Shown here: piece after piece, positions 1 through 4,977 of the stretch | Layout: each line of letters begins with the position of its first letter | How positions within the stretch are numbered: position 1 is the stretch's first letter | Origin: Comamonadaceae bacterium | Lineage (GTDB): Bacteria; Pseudomonadota; Gammaproteobacteria; Burkholderiales; Burkholderiaceae_C | Reading direction: 5' to 3' | Assembly (NCBI GenBank): GCA_947463845.1 | Contig: CANHUM010000132.1 | Coordinates: 1-5,205 of the forward strand | DNA: 5,205 bases | Notes under the pieces: generated by a model | The model's database searches: none | Told to the model about the DNA's origin: nothing | What the model saw: the letters and a program-made list of their open reading frames with translations, nothing else | Translations under genes and position numbers: made by a program

Positions 1-1
1 C

Positions 2-970
2 ATTGGCGACGACATCGCCTGGGTCAAGCCCCACACCGACGGCAAGATGTACGCCATCAACCCCGAAGCTGGTTACTTTGGCGTCGCCCCCGGCACCAAC
101 ATGAAGACCAATCCGAACTGCATGTTGAGCCTGCACAAAGATGTGATCTTCACCAACGTGGCCCTGACCGACGACGGCGATGTGTGGTGGGAAGGCATGG
201 AAAAGGACACCGGCAAGCTGCCCGACCATTTGATCGACTGGCAAGGCAAGGACTGGACACCCCAGATCGCCAAAGAGACAGGCGCCAAAGCGGCCCACCC
301 CAACGCCCGCTTCACCGTGGCCGCGACCAACAACCCTGCGCTCGACCCCGCTTGGGACGATGCTGCGGGCGTGCCCATCGACGCCTTCATGTTCGGTGGC
401 CGCCGCTCGACCACCGTGCCCCTCGTCACCGAAGCGCGCAGCTGGCAAGAAGGCGTCTACATGGCCGCGACCATGGGCTCGGAAACCACCGCTGCAGCCT
501 TTGGCGCACAAGGCGTGGTGCGCCGCGACCCCTTCGCCATGCTGCCGTTTTGCGGCTACAACATGAGCGACTACTTCCAGCACTGGCTGGACACCGGCGC
601 CAAAGCACAGTCCGCTGGCCACAAGCTGCCCGCCATGTACTGCGTCAACTGGTTCCGCAAGGGCGAAGATGGCTCGTTTGTCTGGCCCGGCTACGGCGAC
701 AACATGCGGGTGCTCAAGTGGATGATCGACCGCCTGGAAGGCAAAGTTCAAGGTGAAGAAACCATGTTCGGCGTGGCCCCGACCTATGCTGAGATCAACT
801 GGCATGGCGTGAGCTTCAGCCCAGAGCAATTCCAAGCCGTGACCAGCATCGACAAGGCTGCATGGCAAGCCGAGTTCAAACTGCACGATGAACACTTTGC
901 GCAACTGAGCTACCACCTGCCCCAGGCACTGCTCGACACCAAGGCCGCCCTGCAAGCGCGTTTGGCGTAA
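2..970 (+). CDS. pckG: Phosphoenolpyruvate carboxykinase (GTP), C-terminal half
   Basis: Cytosolic gluconeogenic enzyme that converts oxaloacetate plus GTP to phosphoenolpyruvate, CO2 and GDP. The gene is cut by the left window edge: the frame is open from base 2 and gives 322 residues, roughly the C-terminal half of a family usually near 600 residues. The P-loop (kinase-1a) part lies outside the window. Visible, counting from base 2: GDDIAW at 2-7 (kinase-2 type motif whose aspartate is a metal ligand in the family), [15 protein letters not shown] at 19-33, FGGRR at 131-135 followed by VPLV, a Gly/Ala-rich stretch near 156-174 corresponding to the mobile lid, [12 protein letters not shown] near 176-187 (guanine-binding region), and NWFRKG...WPGYGDN at 216-234. 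These motifs mark the GTP-dependent class, not the ATP-dependent PckA. The aromatic guanine pocket reads PFCGYNM where vertebrate enzymes have PFFGYNF; bacterial members commonly vary here. No frameshift is visible. The gene is followed by a terminator, so it is the last gene of its transcript. Confidence 0.97.
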   Translation: MGDDIAWVKPHTDGKMYAINPEAGYFGVAPGTNMKTNPNCMLSLHKDVIFTNVALTDDGDVWWEGMEKDTGKLPDHLIDWQGKDWTPQIAKETGAKAAHPNARFTVAATNNPALDPAWDDAAGVPIDAFMFGGRRSTTVPLVTEARSWQEGVYMAATMGSETTAAAFGAQGVVRRDPFAMLPFCGYNMSDYFQHWLDTGAKAQSAGHKLPAMYCVNWFRKGEDGSFVWPGYGDNMRVLKWMIDRLEGKVQGEETMFGVAPTYAEINWHGVSFSPEQFQAVTSIDKAAWQAEFKLHDEHFAQLSYHLPQALLDTKAALQARLA

Positions 971-979
971 ACGCATCGA

Positions 980-1004
980 GCTGGGCGTCCCCACGGCGCT
1001 CAGC
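980..1004 (+). other. Hairpin between pckG stop and its terminator
   Basis: The arms GCTGGGCG (980-987) and CGCTCAGC (997-1004) can pair over 8 bp with one G-U wobble and a 9-nt loop. No T-tract follows, so it does not look like a terminator by itself. It could protect the 3' end of the pckG mRNA or assist the terminator six bases downstream. The pairing is seen in the sequence; the role is inferred. Confidence 0.4.
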
Positions 1005-1009
1005 CCCGC

Positions 1010-1045
1010 AACCGCCCTGGCCACCCACCGGGGCGGTTTTTTCTT
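1010..1045 (+). terminator. Rho-independent terminator of pckG
   Basis: The arms AACCGCCC (1010-1017) and GGGCGGTT (1031-1038) form a perfect 8-bp GC-rich stem around a 13-nt loop. The second arm runs into six T's (1037-1042) followed by CTT. It lies 39 bases after the pckG stop and 19 bases before the transporter start, so it should insulate the two genes. Confidence 0.9.
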
Positions 1046-1050
1046 GTCGG

Positions 1051-1063
1051 CACAATCGGGCCT
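1051..1063 (+). promoter_or_regulatory. Possible -10 box of the DMT transporter gene (leaderless candidate)
   Basis: CACAAT (1051-1056) resembles a -10 element and ends 7 bases before the ATG at 1064, which would put the transcription start at or next to the start codon. No Shine-Dalgarno sequence lies upstream of that ATG, and the preceding bases are the T-tract of the pckG terminator. No good -35 hexamer is seen at 16-18 bp; that position falls inside the terminator stem. The leaderless reading is an inference. Confidence 0.35.
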
Positions 1064-1966
1064 ATGTCCATGCTTGATACCCCTGAGTCCCGCGTGCGCC
1101 TGGCCACATGGCTGATATGGGTCACGCCCGCATTCTGGTCGGTCAATTACCTCGTCGCCCGATCCGCCCCGGGCATCATTGAACCTCATGCACTGGCTTT
1201 GGGTCGCTGGGCTCTGGCGGGCTTGATCCTGGCCTTTATTGCGCGCAGCGAGCTTTGGCGAGAACGGCGCAGTACGCTGGCGCATGGCTGGCGCTATCTG
1301 GTGTTGGGCGCTTTGGGCATGCTGGTGTGTGGGGCTTGGGTTTACCAAGGCGCGCAGACCACGACCGCGATGAACATCGCCCTGATTTATGCCGCATCGC
1401 CGGTGCTGATTGCGCTGGGTGCCGTGATCTGGCTGGGCGAACGCTTTTCATGGCGACAAGCGCTGGGCGTGGCCGTGGCCATGGCGGGGGTGTTCCACGT
1501 GGTGGTCAAAGGTCAGTGGCTCTCACTGGGGCAAGTGCAATGGGTCACAGGTGACGGCTGGATCTTGCTGGCCATGGTGTCCTGGGCGGCTTATGCCTTG
1601 TTGCAAAAAAAATGGAGTACGCCGTTGGGCTCAACCGCCAGGTTGGCCGCTATTTGCATGGGGGGTGTGATCGTGCTGCTGCCCTTCAGCATTTGGGAAT
1701 ACCTGCAAGCTGACCGCCCTGCCTGGACCATGCAGGCGACGTGGCTGGTCGTCGCCGCGGGGCTGCTGCCCGGCATCGGTGCCTATTGGGCTTATGGCTT
1801 CAGCCAGAAAGTGCTAGGGGCCAGCCGGGTAGCGGCCAGTTTGTACCTGGGGCCTTTGTACGGCGGGCTGGCCGCATGGGTGGTGCTGGGCGAAACCATG
1901 GGCTGGCACCACATCATGGGCGCAGCGCTGATCTTGCCGGGGATTTACCTGGCTTCTCGGCGCTGA
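1064..1966 (+). CDS. DMT-superfamily transporter with two EamA domains
   Basis: Inner-membrane permease of the drug/metabolite transporter superfamily (300 residues, the usual length). Members export or import small metabolites such as amino acids; the substrate cannot be told from sequence. Ten hydrophobic helices are visible at about 13-33, 43-61, 74-95, 99-123, 131-148, 164-181, 191-211, 224-244, 252-275 and 279-297, forming two EamA repeats of five helices (about 14-148 and 165-298). Typical repeat signatures are ALGRWALAGLIL in helix 2, a segment with IALIYAASPVLIALG then WLGERFSW before helix 5, and the second-repeat counterpart SRVAASLYLGPLYGGL then VLGETMGW. The ATG at 1064 is followed by a second ATG two codons later, so the start could be either; neither has a Shine-Dalgarno sequence. 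An A8 run (1605-1612, coding for Gln-Lys-Lys at 181-183) stands out in this GC-rich gene but leaves the frame intact. The gene ends 12 bp from the convergent membrane-protein gene. Confidence 0.93.
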   Translation: MSMLDTPESRVRLATWLIWVTPAFWSVNYLVARSAPGIIEPHALALGRWALAGLILAFIARSELWRERRSTLAHGWRYLVLGALGMLVCGAWVYQGAQTTTAMNIALIYAASPVLIALGAVIWLGERFSWRQALGVAVAMAGVFHVVVKGQWLSLGQVQWVTGDGWILLAMVSWAAYALLQKKWSTPLGSTARLAAICMGGVIVLLPFSIWEYLQADRPAWTMQATWLVVAAGLLPGIGAYWAYGFSQKVLGASRVAASLYLGPLYGGLAAWVVLGETMGWHHIMGAALILPGIYLASRR

Positions 1967-1982
1967 GCGCGCCAACGCTCAG
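1963..1982. terminator. Symmetric hairpin at convergent junction, possible bidirectional terminator
   Basis: CTGAGCG (1963-1969) and CGCTCAG (1976-1982) form a perfect 7-bp inverted repeat with a 6-nt loop. The left arm holds the TGA stop of the transporter (1964-1966) and the right arm the reverse-strand TGA stop of the opposing gene (1979-1981). No T-tract follows on either strand, so this is not a canonical intrinsic terminator. It may still act as a weak bidirectional terminator or a 3'-end stabiliser. Confidence 0.4.
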
Positions 1983-2446
1983 ATGTAATAGAGGCGGTCA
2001 CGCACCAGGCGGGCCGCGCGGCGGGTCTTGATATATTCAAAATCTTGCCGTTTGTTGCGTTCTGCAGGCGCACGATCCAGAGCCACCTCCAGGTCACGCA
2101 TCATGAGGGGGTCTCTCTGGGCCATGGCCCACAGACGCGCTTCGGCACGGCGGCGGGCAACCTGAGCAGACCATGCATCCAGCACGGTCATGAGCTTTTG
2201 GGCCAATAAACGGGTGAGCCCGCGCAACAGCATGATCGCCAAAACTGCAACGGCCCACAAGGCCAACCAAGCCCCCACCAGATGAGACTGGGCCCAACTG
2301 TGCAAAAGGCGGTCTGCGACCACCAACAAAGCGGACACGCCCGCACCCAGCAAAACAGTGGCCAGAACCTTGGTGAAAGCAGCGGGCGCTGCACCTGCGG
2401 GCAAAGAGGGCGACAAGCCCAACATGGATGTGGTCGCGGTGTTCAT
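1979..2446 (-). CDS. Hypothetical two-helix inner-membrane protein
   Basis: I do not recognise this 155-residue protein. Visible: a Ser/Ala/Pro-rich N-terminus (1-23), a first hydrophobic helix at about 25-45, a short loop with His and Gln (about 48-56), a second helix at about 57-74, and then a long, basic, probably helical tail (75-155) with an Arg triplet at 98-100, RLWAMAQRDP at 104-113 and a C-terminal RLVRDRLYYI. Arginine and lysine after helix 2 suggest, by the positive-inside rule, that the tail is cytoplasmic and both ends lie inside. No enzymatic motif is seen. The ATG at 2446 is preferred: a weak purine patch (AGAG) lies about 10 bases upstream, and the next Met (codon 8) has no ribosome site. 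It is transcribed divergently from the LysR gene and convergently with the transporter, so LysR control is possible. It is judged real because hydrophobic pattern and promoter agree and it fills the gap between well-supported genes. Confidence 0.72.
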   Translation of the reverse strand: MNTATTSMLGLSPSLPAGAAPAAFTKVLATVLLGAGVSALLVVADRLLHSWAQSHLVGAWLALWAVAVLAIMLLRGLTRLLAQKLMTVLDAWSAQVARRRAEARLWAMAQRDPLMMRDLEVALDRAPAERNKRQDFEYIKTRRAARLVRDRLYYI

Positions 2447-2508
2447 TGGCGGATCTCTGGATTGGATGTTGTGTGATTGGGCGGTACGGATGCCCCAAAC
2501 CAGATCCG

Positions 2509-2537
2509 ATCATAGGGTTTATACCAATGATGTTCAA
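2509..2537 (-). promoter_or_regulatory. Sigma-70-type promoter for the membrane-protein gene
   Basis: Read on the reverse strand, TTGAAC (complement of 2532-2537) and TATGAT (complement of 2509-2514) are separated by exactly 17 bp. They match the -35 consensus at 4 of 6 and the -10 consensus at 5 of 6 positions. The start of transcription would fall near 2502, giving a leader of about 55 bases before the ATG at 2446. It lies in the only AT-rich patch of the area and overlaps the plus-strand promoter candidate of the LysR gene. Confidence 0.55.
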
Positions 2538-2546
2538 CTTTATATT
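2518..2546 (+). promoter_or_regulatory. Candidate upstream promoter of the LysR-type regulator gene
   Basis: TTTATA (2518-2523) and TATATT (2541-2546) are 17 bp apart and match the -35 and -10 consensus at 4 of 6 and 5 of 6 positions. Transcription would begin near 2553 and leave a leader of about 37 bases. The element overlaps the opposing promoter, the usual layout for a LysR regulator and its divergent target. GATAAT at 2576-2581 is an alternative -10 box for the same gene. Confidence 0.35.
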
Positions 2547-2547
2547 G

Positions 2548-2561
2548 ATGATGCAGCTCAT
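2548..2561. promoter_or_regulatory. Small inverted repeat, possible LysR-type operator
   Basis: ATGA (2548-2551) and TCAT (2558-2561) form a perfect inverted repeat around TGCAGC. The size is close to the loose T-N11-A sites of LysR-type regulators, though the spacing is one short. TGATG is also repeated in the region at 2528, 2546 and 2571. The location just downstream of the candidate LysR promoter would suit autoregulation, but a short AT-rich repeat like this can arise by chance. Confidence 0.22.
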
Positions 2562-2575
2562 TCACAATAGTGATG

Positions 2576-2589
2576 GATAATCATCTCCC
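2576..2589 (+). promoter_or_regulatory. GATAAT box 8 bases before the LysR start (leaderless candidate)
   Basis: GATAAT (2576-2581) matches the -10 consensus at 5 of 6 positions and ends 8 bases before the ATG at 2590, so transcription from it would begin at or very near the start codon. There is no Shine-Dalgarno sequence in front of that ATG. A TAA at 2578-2580, inside the box, is in frame with the gene and rules out a longer protein. No convincing -35 hexamer is seen at 16-18 bp. Confidence 0.3.
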
Positions 2590-3567
2590 ATGAACACCCC
2601 CATCCCTGCCGCCTTCAGGGCCCTGGACCTGAACCTGTTGCGGGTCTTCGACGAAGTCATGGCCGAACGCAGCCTGACGCGGGCCGCACACAATTTGTCC
2701 CTGACCCAACCCGCGGTGAGCAATGCCTTGCGGCGCTTGCGCGAAGCCCTGGGCGATGAGCTGGTGCGCCGTCACGGTCATGGGATCGAGCCCACGCCTC
2801 GGGCGCTGGCCTTGTGGCCCAGTGTGCGAGAGGCTTTGCGCCAACTGCAGGCGGCCATTGTGCCCAGCGCCTTTGCGCCGCAGCGGGCCAACAGCACTTT
2901 TGTGCTGGCCATGGCAGACGCCACCGCCGCCGAACTCATGGGCGGGCTGGCGCGCCAGCTGGAGCTGGAGGCACCCGGCGTGTCCTTGCGTGTGGTGCCC
3001 CTGACCACGCGTGACCCGCGCAAACTGCTGATCGAGGACAGCGCAGACATGGCGCTGGGCTACTTTCCGGCGGTATTGGCCGACTTGACCGCCCGTGCCC
3101 AATCGGGCGAGGCCATTCCGTTTGAACACCAGCGCTTGTATTCGGGTGAATATGTGTGTGTGATGCGCAAGGACCACCCACTGGCCAAACGGCCCATCAG
3201 CCTGCAGGACTACTGCGCCGCACGTCACTTGCTGGTCAGCTTTTCGGGCCGTGCCTATGGTTTTGTGGACGAGGCCCTGGCGGTGATCGGGCAGCAAAGG
3301 CGCATCGTGCTGACGGTCAACCAGTTCTTCACCGCTGGGCGGGTGGTGGTCAACTCGGATTTGCTGACGGTGTTGCCCCGCCACTTCGTACCCACCACCG
3401 GCATGGCCAAAGAATTGGCACTGCACGACTTGCCCTTTGACGTCCCACCTGTTCAAGTGCATGCGCTCTGGCACCGAAAACGTGAGCACGACAGCCCACA
3501 CCAATGGCTGCGGACCCGTTTGCAACAAGCCGCGCAACAAGCCTTCCGGGCCGAGGACCCCGCATGA
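2590..3567 (+). CDS. LysR-type transcriptional regulator
   Basis: DNA-binding regulator of 325 residues, slightly longer than the typical 300. The N-terminal winged helix-turn-helix spans about 12-71, with the hallmark segment SLTRAAHNLSLTQPAVSNAL at about 28-47 and the wing ending near HGIEPTPRA. A linker helix (72-92) joins it to a periplasmic-binding-protein-like effector domain at about 102-310, which begins with the typical FVLAMADATAAELM. The opening DLNLLRVFDEVMAERSLTRA resembles the NodD/NahR/DntR branch, whose effectors are often aromatic; that is family resemblance, not proof of ligand. The start at 2590 is fixed by an in-frame TAA at 2578. The gene is divergent from a small membrane protein and overlaps the downstream phosphoesterase by ATGA (its TGA at 3565-3567 shares bases with the ATG at 3564), so the two are probably one translationally coupled operon. 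The protein should act in the cytoplasm as a multimer and may control the shared 143-bp upstream region. Confidence 0.95.
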   Translation: MNTPIPAAFRALDLNLLRVFDEVMAERSLTRAAHNLSLTQPAVSNALRRLREALGDELVRRHGHGIEPTPRALALWPSVREALRQLQAAIVPSAFAPQRANSTFVLAMADATAAELMGGLARQLELEAPGVSLRVVPLTTRDPRKLLIEDSADMALGYFPAVLADLTARAQSGEAIPFEHQRLYSGEYVCVMRKDHPLAKRPISLQDYCAARHLLVSFSGRAYGFVDEALAVIGQQRRIVLTVNQFFTAGRVVVNSDLLTVLPRHFVPTTGMAKELALHDLPFDVPPVQVHALWHRKREHDSPHQWLRTRLQQAAQQAFRAEDPA

Positions 3568-4436
3568 AGATCCAGCTCCTTTCTGACCTGCATCTGGAGT
3601 CCAATCCCGACTTCATGCCCAGCCCCGCACCCGGGGCTGATGTGCTGGTGCTGGCAGGTGATATCGGTTCTTACCAGACAGGTTCGGCCCTGGCCACCGC
3701 AGGCGACGCCGACTTTGGTCTGGCGCGCTTTTCACCGAAACACGGCTGGCCCACCCCGGTGCTGTTTGTGCCCGGCAACCACGAATACGACGGGCTGGAT
3801 TTTGATGAGGCCCATGCCCGGCTGCGTCAAACCTGCGACCGGCTGGGCATCACTTGGCTCGAGCGCGAGGTGTTACAGATGGGTGGCGTGCGCTTTGTGG
3901 GCACCACGCTGTGGGCAGACTTTGATGCGCTGGGGCCGCTGGCCGGGAAGCCCATACCCGATCCGCTGTTGGACAAAATCCCGGCGCACTTCCACCACCC
4001 CAACAGCCAATTCACACGCCAGCTCAAGGCCCGCGAGAAGGCGTTTAGAGCGGCGAACTTTTACCTGCGCAAAGCCTTGACCACTCGCCAGGGTGAGCCT
4101 TGGCTGGCTGAGGGTCTGCGCGAACAGGCATTGCTGTGTCAGGCATGGTTGGGCCAAGCCCTCACCACACCCTTTGATGGCCCGACCGTGGTCGTCACGC
4201 ACTTTGCGCCCAGTCTGCACAGCGCAGACCCGCGCTATGGTCTGGTGCCGGGCACAGCCGGGTTTTGCAATGCGCTGGACGCGCTGTTGCCGCAAGCGCA
4301 GCTTTGGTTGCATGGGCATTTGCACTGCCCCAGTGACTACACCCTGAGTGGCTGTCGCGTGGTGGCCAACCCATTAGGCTACGCACACAAAAACGAACAG
4401 CTCACATTCAAGCCACAGGTCCTGATCAACATCTGA
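3564..4436 (+). CDS. Calcineurin-like metallophosphoesterase
   Basis: Cytosolic enzyme of 290 residues with a two-metal phosphoesterase fold (Metallophos family); the substrate is unknown and could be a nucleotide, phosphorylated metabolite, phosphoprotein or nucleic acid. All diagnostic motifs are present in order: SDLHLE at 7-12 (ligands Asp8, His10), AGDIG at 31-35 (Asp33), PGNHEY at 70-75 (Asn72, His73), VVTHFAPS at 210-217 (His213) and HGHLH at 250-254 (His252, His254). It therefore looks catalytically intact. There is no signal peptide. The start at 3564 is chosen because SDLH normally lies within about ten residues of the N-terminus and the ATG overlaps the LysR stop codon; a longer in-frame reading from 3504 would only add LysR-coding sequence. 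Between residues 118 and 200 is an insert with a His cluster (142-145) and helical character before the last two motifs. Co-expression with the LysR regulator is suggested by the overlap. No terminator with a T-tract follows. Confidence 0.92.
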   Translation: MKIQLLSDLHLESNPDFMPSPAPGADVLVLAGDIGSYQTGSALATAGDADFGLARFSPKHGWPTPVLFVPGNHEYDGLDFDEAHARLRQTCDRLGITWLEREVLQMGGVRFVGTTLWADFDALGPLAGKPIPDPLLDKIPAHFHHPNSQFTRQLKAREKAFRAANFYLRKALTTRQGEPWLAEGLREQALLCQAWLGQALTTPFDGPTVVVTHFAPSLHSADPRYGLVPGTAGFCNALDALLPQAQLWLHGHLHCPSDYTLSGCRVVANPLGYAHKNEQLTFKPQVLINI

Positions 4437-4463
4437 GGTGCGTGTGCCGGACACATCGGATTC

Positions 4464-4477
4464 ATGACCTAAGTCAA
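4464..4477. promoter_or_regulatory. FNR/ANR-like binding site upstream of usp
   Basis: ATGAC (4464-4468), four bases CTAA, then GTCAA (4473-4477) form an imperfect dyad fitting the FNR-family consensus TTGAT-N4-ATCAA at 7 of 10 defined positions. The critical TGA-N6-TCA core is intact, and C/G at the inner positions are symmetric substitutions. Its centre (4470.5) lies 29.5 bases before a TAAAGT hexamer, the geometry of a class II site at -41.5. An overlapping AAGTC-AA-GACTT palindrome (4471-4482) is an alternative reading. Confidence 0.45.
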
Positions 4478-4499
4478 GACTTCTGCGCCTCACAAAGCT

Positions 4500-4505
4500 T
4501 AAAGT
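4500..4505 (+). promoter_or_regulatory. Candidate -10 box of usp
   Basis: TAAAGT matches the -10 consensus at 4 of 6 positions. With a start of transcription near 4512 it leaves a leader of about 27 bases that includes the ribosome site. No good -35 hexamer lies at the right distance, as expected for an activator-dependent promoter. The box is flanked by two copies of AAAGCTT (4494-4500, sharing its first base, and 4507-4513). Confidence 0.4.
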
Positions 4506-4527
4506 GAAAGCTTGTTTGATCCGCAAC

Positions 4528-4533
4528 AGGAGA
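4528..4533 (+). promoter_or_regulatory. Ribosome binding site of usp
   Basis: AGGAGA lies 5 bases before the ATG at 4539. It is the only strong Shine-Dalgarno sequence in the window, and it fixes the start at 4539 instead of the in-frame TTG at 4512. Confidence 0.9.
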
Positions 4534-4538
4534 CCCTC

Positions 4539-4961
4539 ATGAAGATCTTATTGGCCGTTGATGGCAGCGAATACACCAAAAAAATGCTGGCCTACCTGGC
4601 GACGCACGAGGAGCTTTTCAGCCCCCACAACCAATACACGCTGCTGACCGTGAACCCCCAACTGCCGCCGCGTGCACGCGCCGCGGTGGGCAAAGACCTG
4701 GTCGATGCCTACCACCGTGAAGAAGCCGAAAAAGTGCTGGGTCCGGTGACCAAATTTTTGCTGCGCCACGGTATCGACGCCAAAACCCTGACCAAAGTCG
4801 GCCACGCAGGTGAGACGATCTCCAAAACCGCCGACAGCAGCAAATTTGACTTGGTGGTGATGGGCTCGCACGGCCACGGCACCCTGGGTAACCTGGTCAT
4901 GGGCTCGGTCGCCACACAGGTCCTGGCCAACAGCAAAGTGCCTGTGCTGCTGGTGCGTTGA
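4539..4961 (+). CDS. Universal stress protein, UspA family
   Basis: Single-domain cytosolic universal stress protein of 140 residues, the normal size. Such proteins form dimers and help cells survive starvation, oxygen shift or other stress; the molecular action is often unknown. The N-terminus MKILLAVDGSEYTKK carries the first strand and the Asp8 that contacts adenine in the family. The C-terminus has the ATP-binding signature G-x2-G-x9-G-S at Gly109, Gly112, Gly122 and Ser123, followed by a last strand VPVLLVR. It therefore belongs to the ATP-binding UspFG/MJ0577-like subgroup, not the non-binding UspA subgroup. The start at 4539 is supported by AGGAGA five bases upstream. The gene seems to have its own promoter with an FNR-like box; ANR-controlled Usp proteins are known in Pseudomonas, so a role in low-oxygen survival is a reasonable inference. 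An A7 run (4578-4584) lies near the start. The gene ends 10 bp from a convergent regulator gene. Confidence 0.95.
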   Translation: MKILLAVDGSEYTKKMLAYLATHEELFSPHNQYTLLTVNPQLPPRARAAVGKDLVDAYHREEAEKVLGPVTKFLLRHGIDAKTLTKVGHAGETISKTADSSKFDLVVMGSHGHGTLGNLVMGSVATQVLANSKVPVLLVR

Positions 4962-4977
4962 AAGGGTCGTTTCAGCG
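4956..4977. terminator. Hairpin at usp/TetR convergent junction, possible terminator
   Basis: CGTTGAAA (4956-4963) can pair with TTTCAGCG (4970-4977) over 8 bp with one T-G wobble and a 6-nt loop; the inner 5 bp (TGAAA/TTTCA) are perfect. The arms contain the usp stop (4959-4961) and the opposing stop (4972-4974). There is no T-tract, so termination is uncertain. Confidence 0.3.

Noticed and set aside
184..756. Plus-strand 190-codon open frame inside pckG
   Set aside because: It is an Arg/His-rich shadow frame of the carboxykinase with no motifs of its own.
2094..2561. Alternative reverse-strand frame of 155 codons over the membrane-protein gene
   Set aside because: It overlaps the better-supported frame 1979-2446, is Cys/His/Arg-rich without helices, and would run across the promoter region.
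2358..2570. Plus-strand small open frame (70 codons) leading into the LysR promoter region
   Set aside because: It is antisense to the start of the membrane-protein gene, has no ribosome site and shows no recognisable sequence.
2581..3540. Long reverse-strand open frame (319 codons) opposite the LysR gene
   Set aside because: The translation is rich in Gln, Gly, His and Arg without domain motifs, as expected for the antisense of a GC-rich gene; the plus-strand LysR protein is unmistakable.
3504..3563. 20-residue N-terminal extension of the phosphoesterase
   Set aside because: The extension lies wholly inside the LysR gene, and the first catalytic motif is already at residues 7-12 from the ATG at 3564.
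4442..4455. GTGT/ACAC hairpin after the phosphoesterase as a terminator
   Set aside because: The stem is only 4-5 bp and no T-tract follows; it is too weak to call.
4512..4538. TTG start giving usp nine extra residues
   Set aside because: The strong AGGAGA five bases before the ATG at 4539 and the family-typical MKILLAVDGS start favour 4539.
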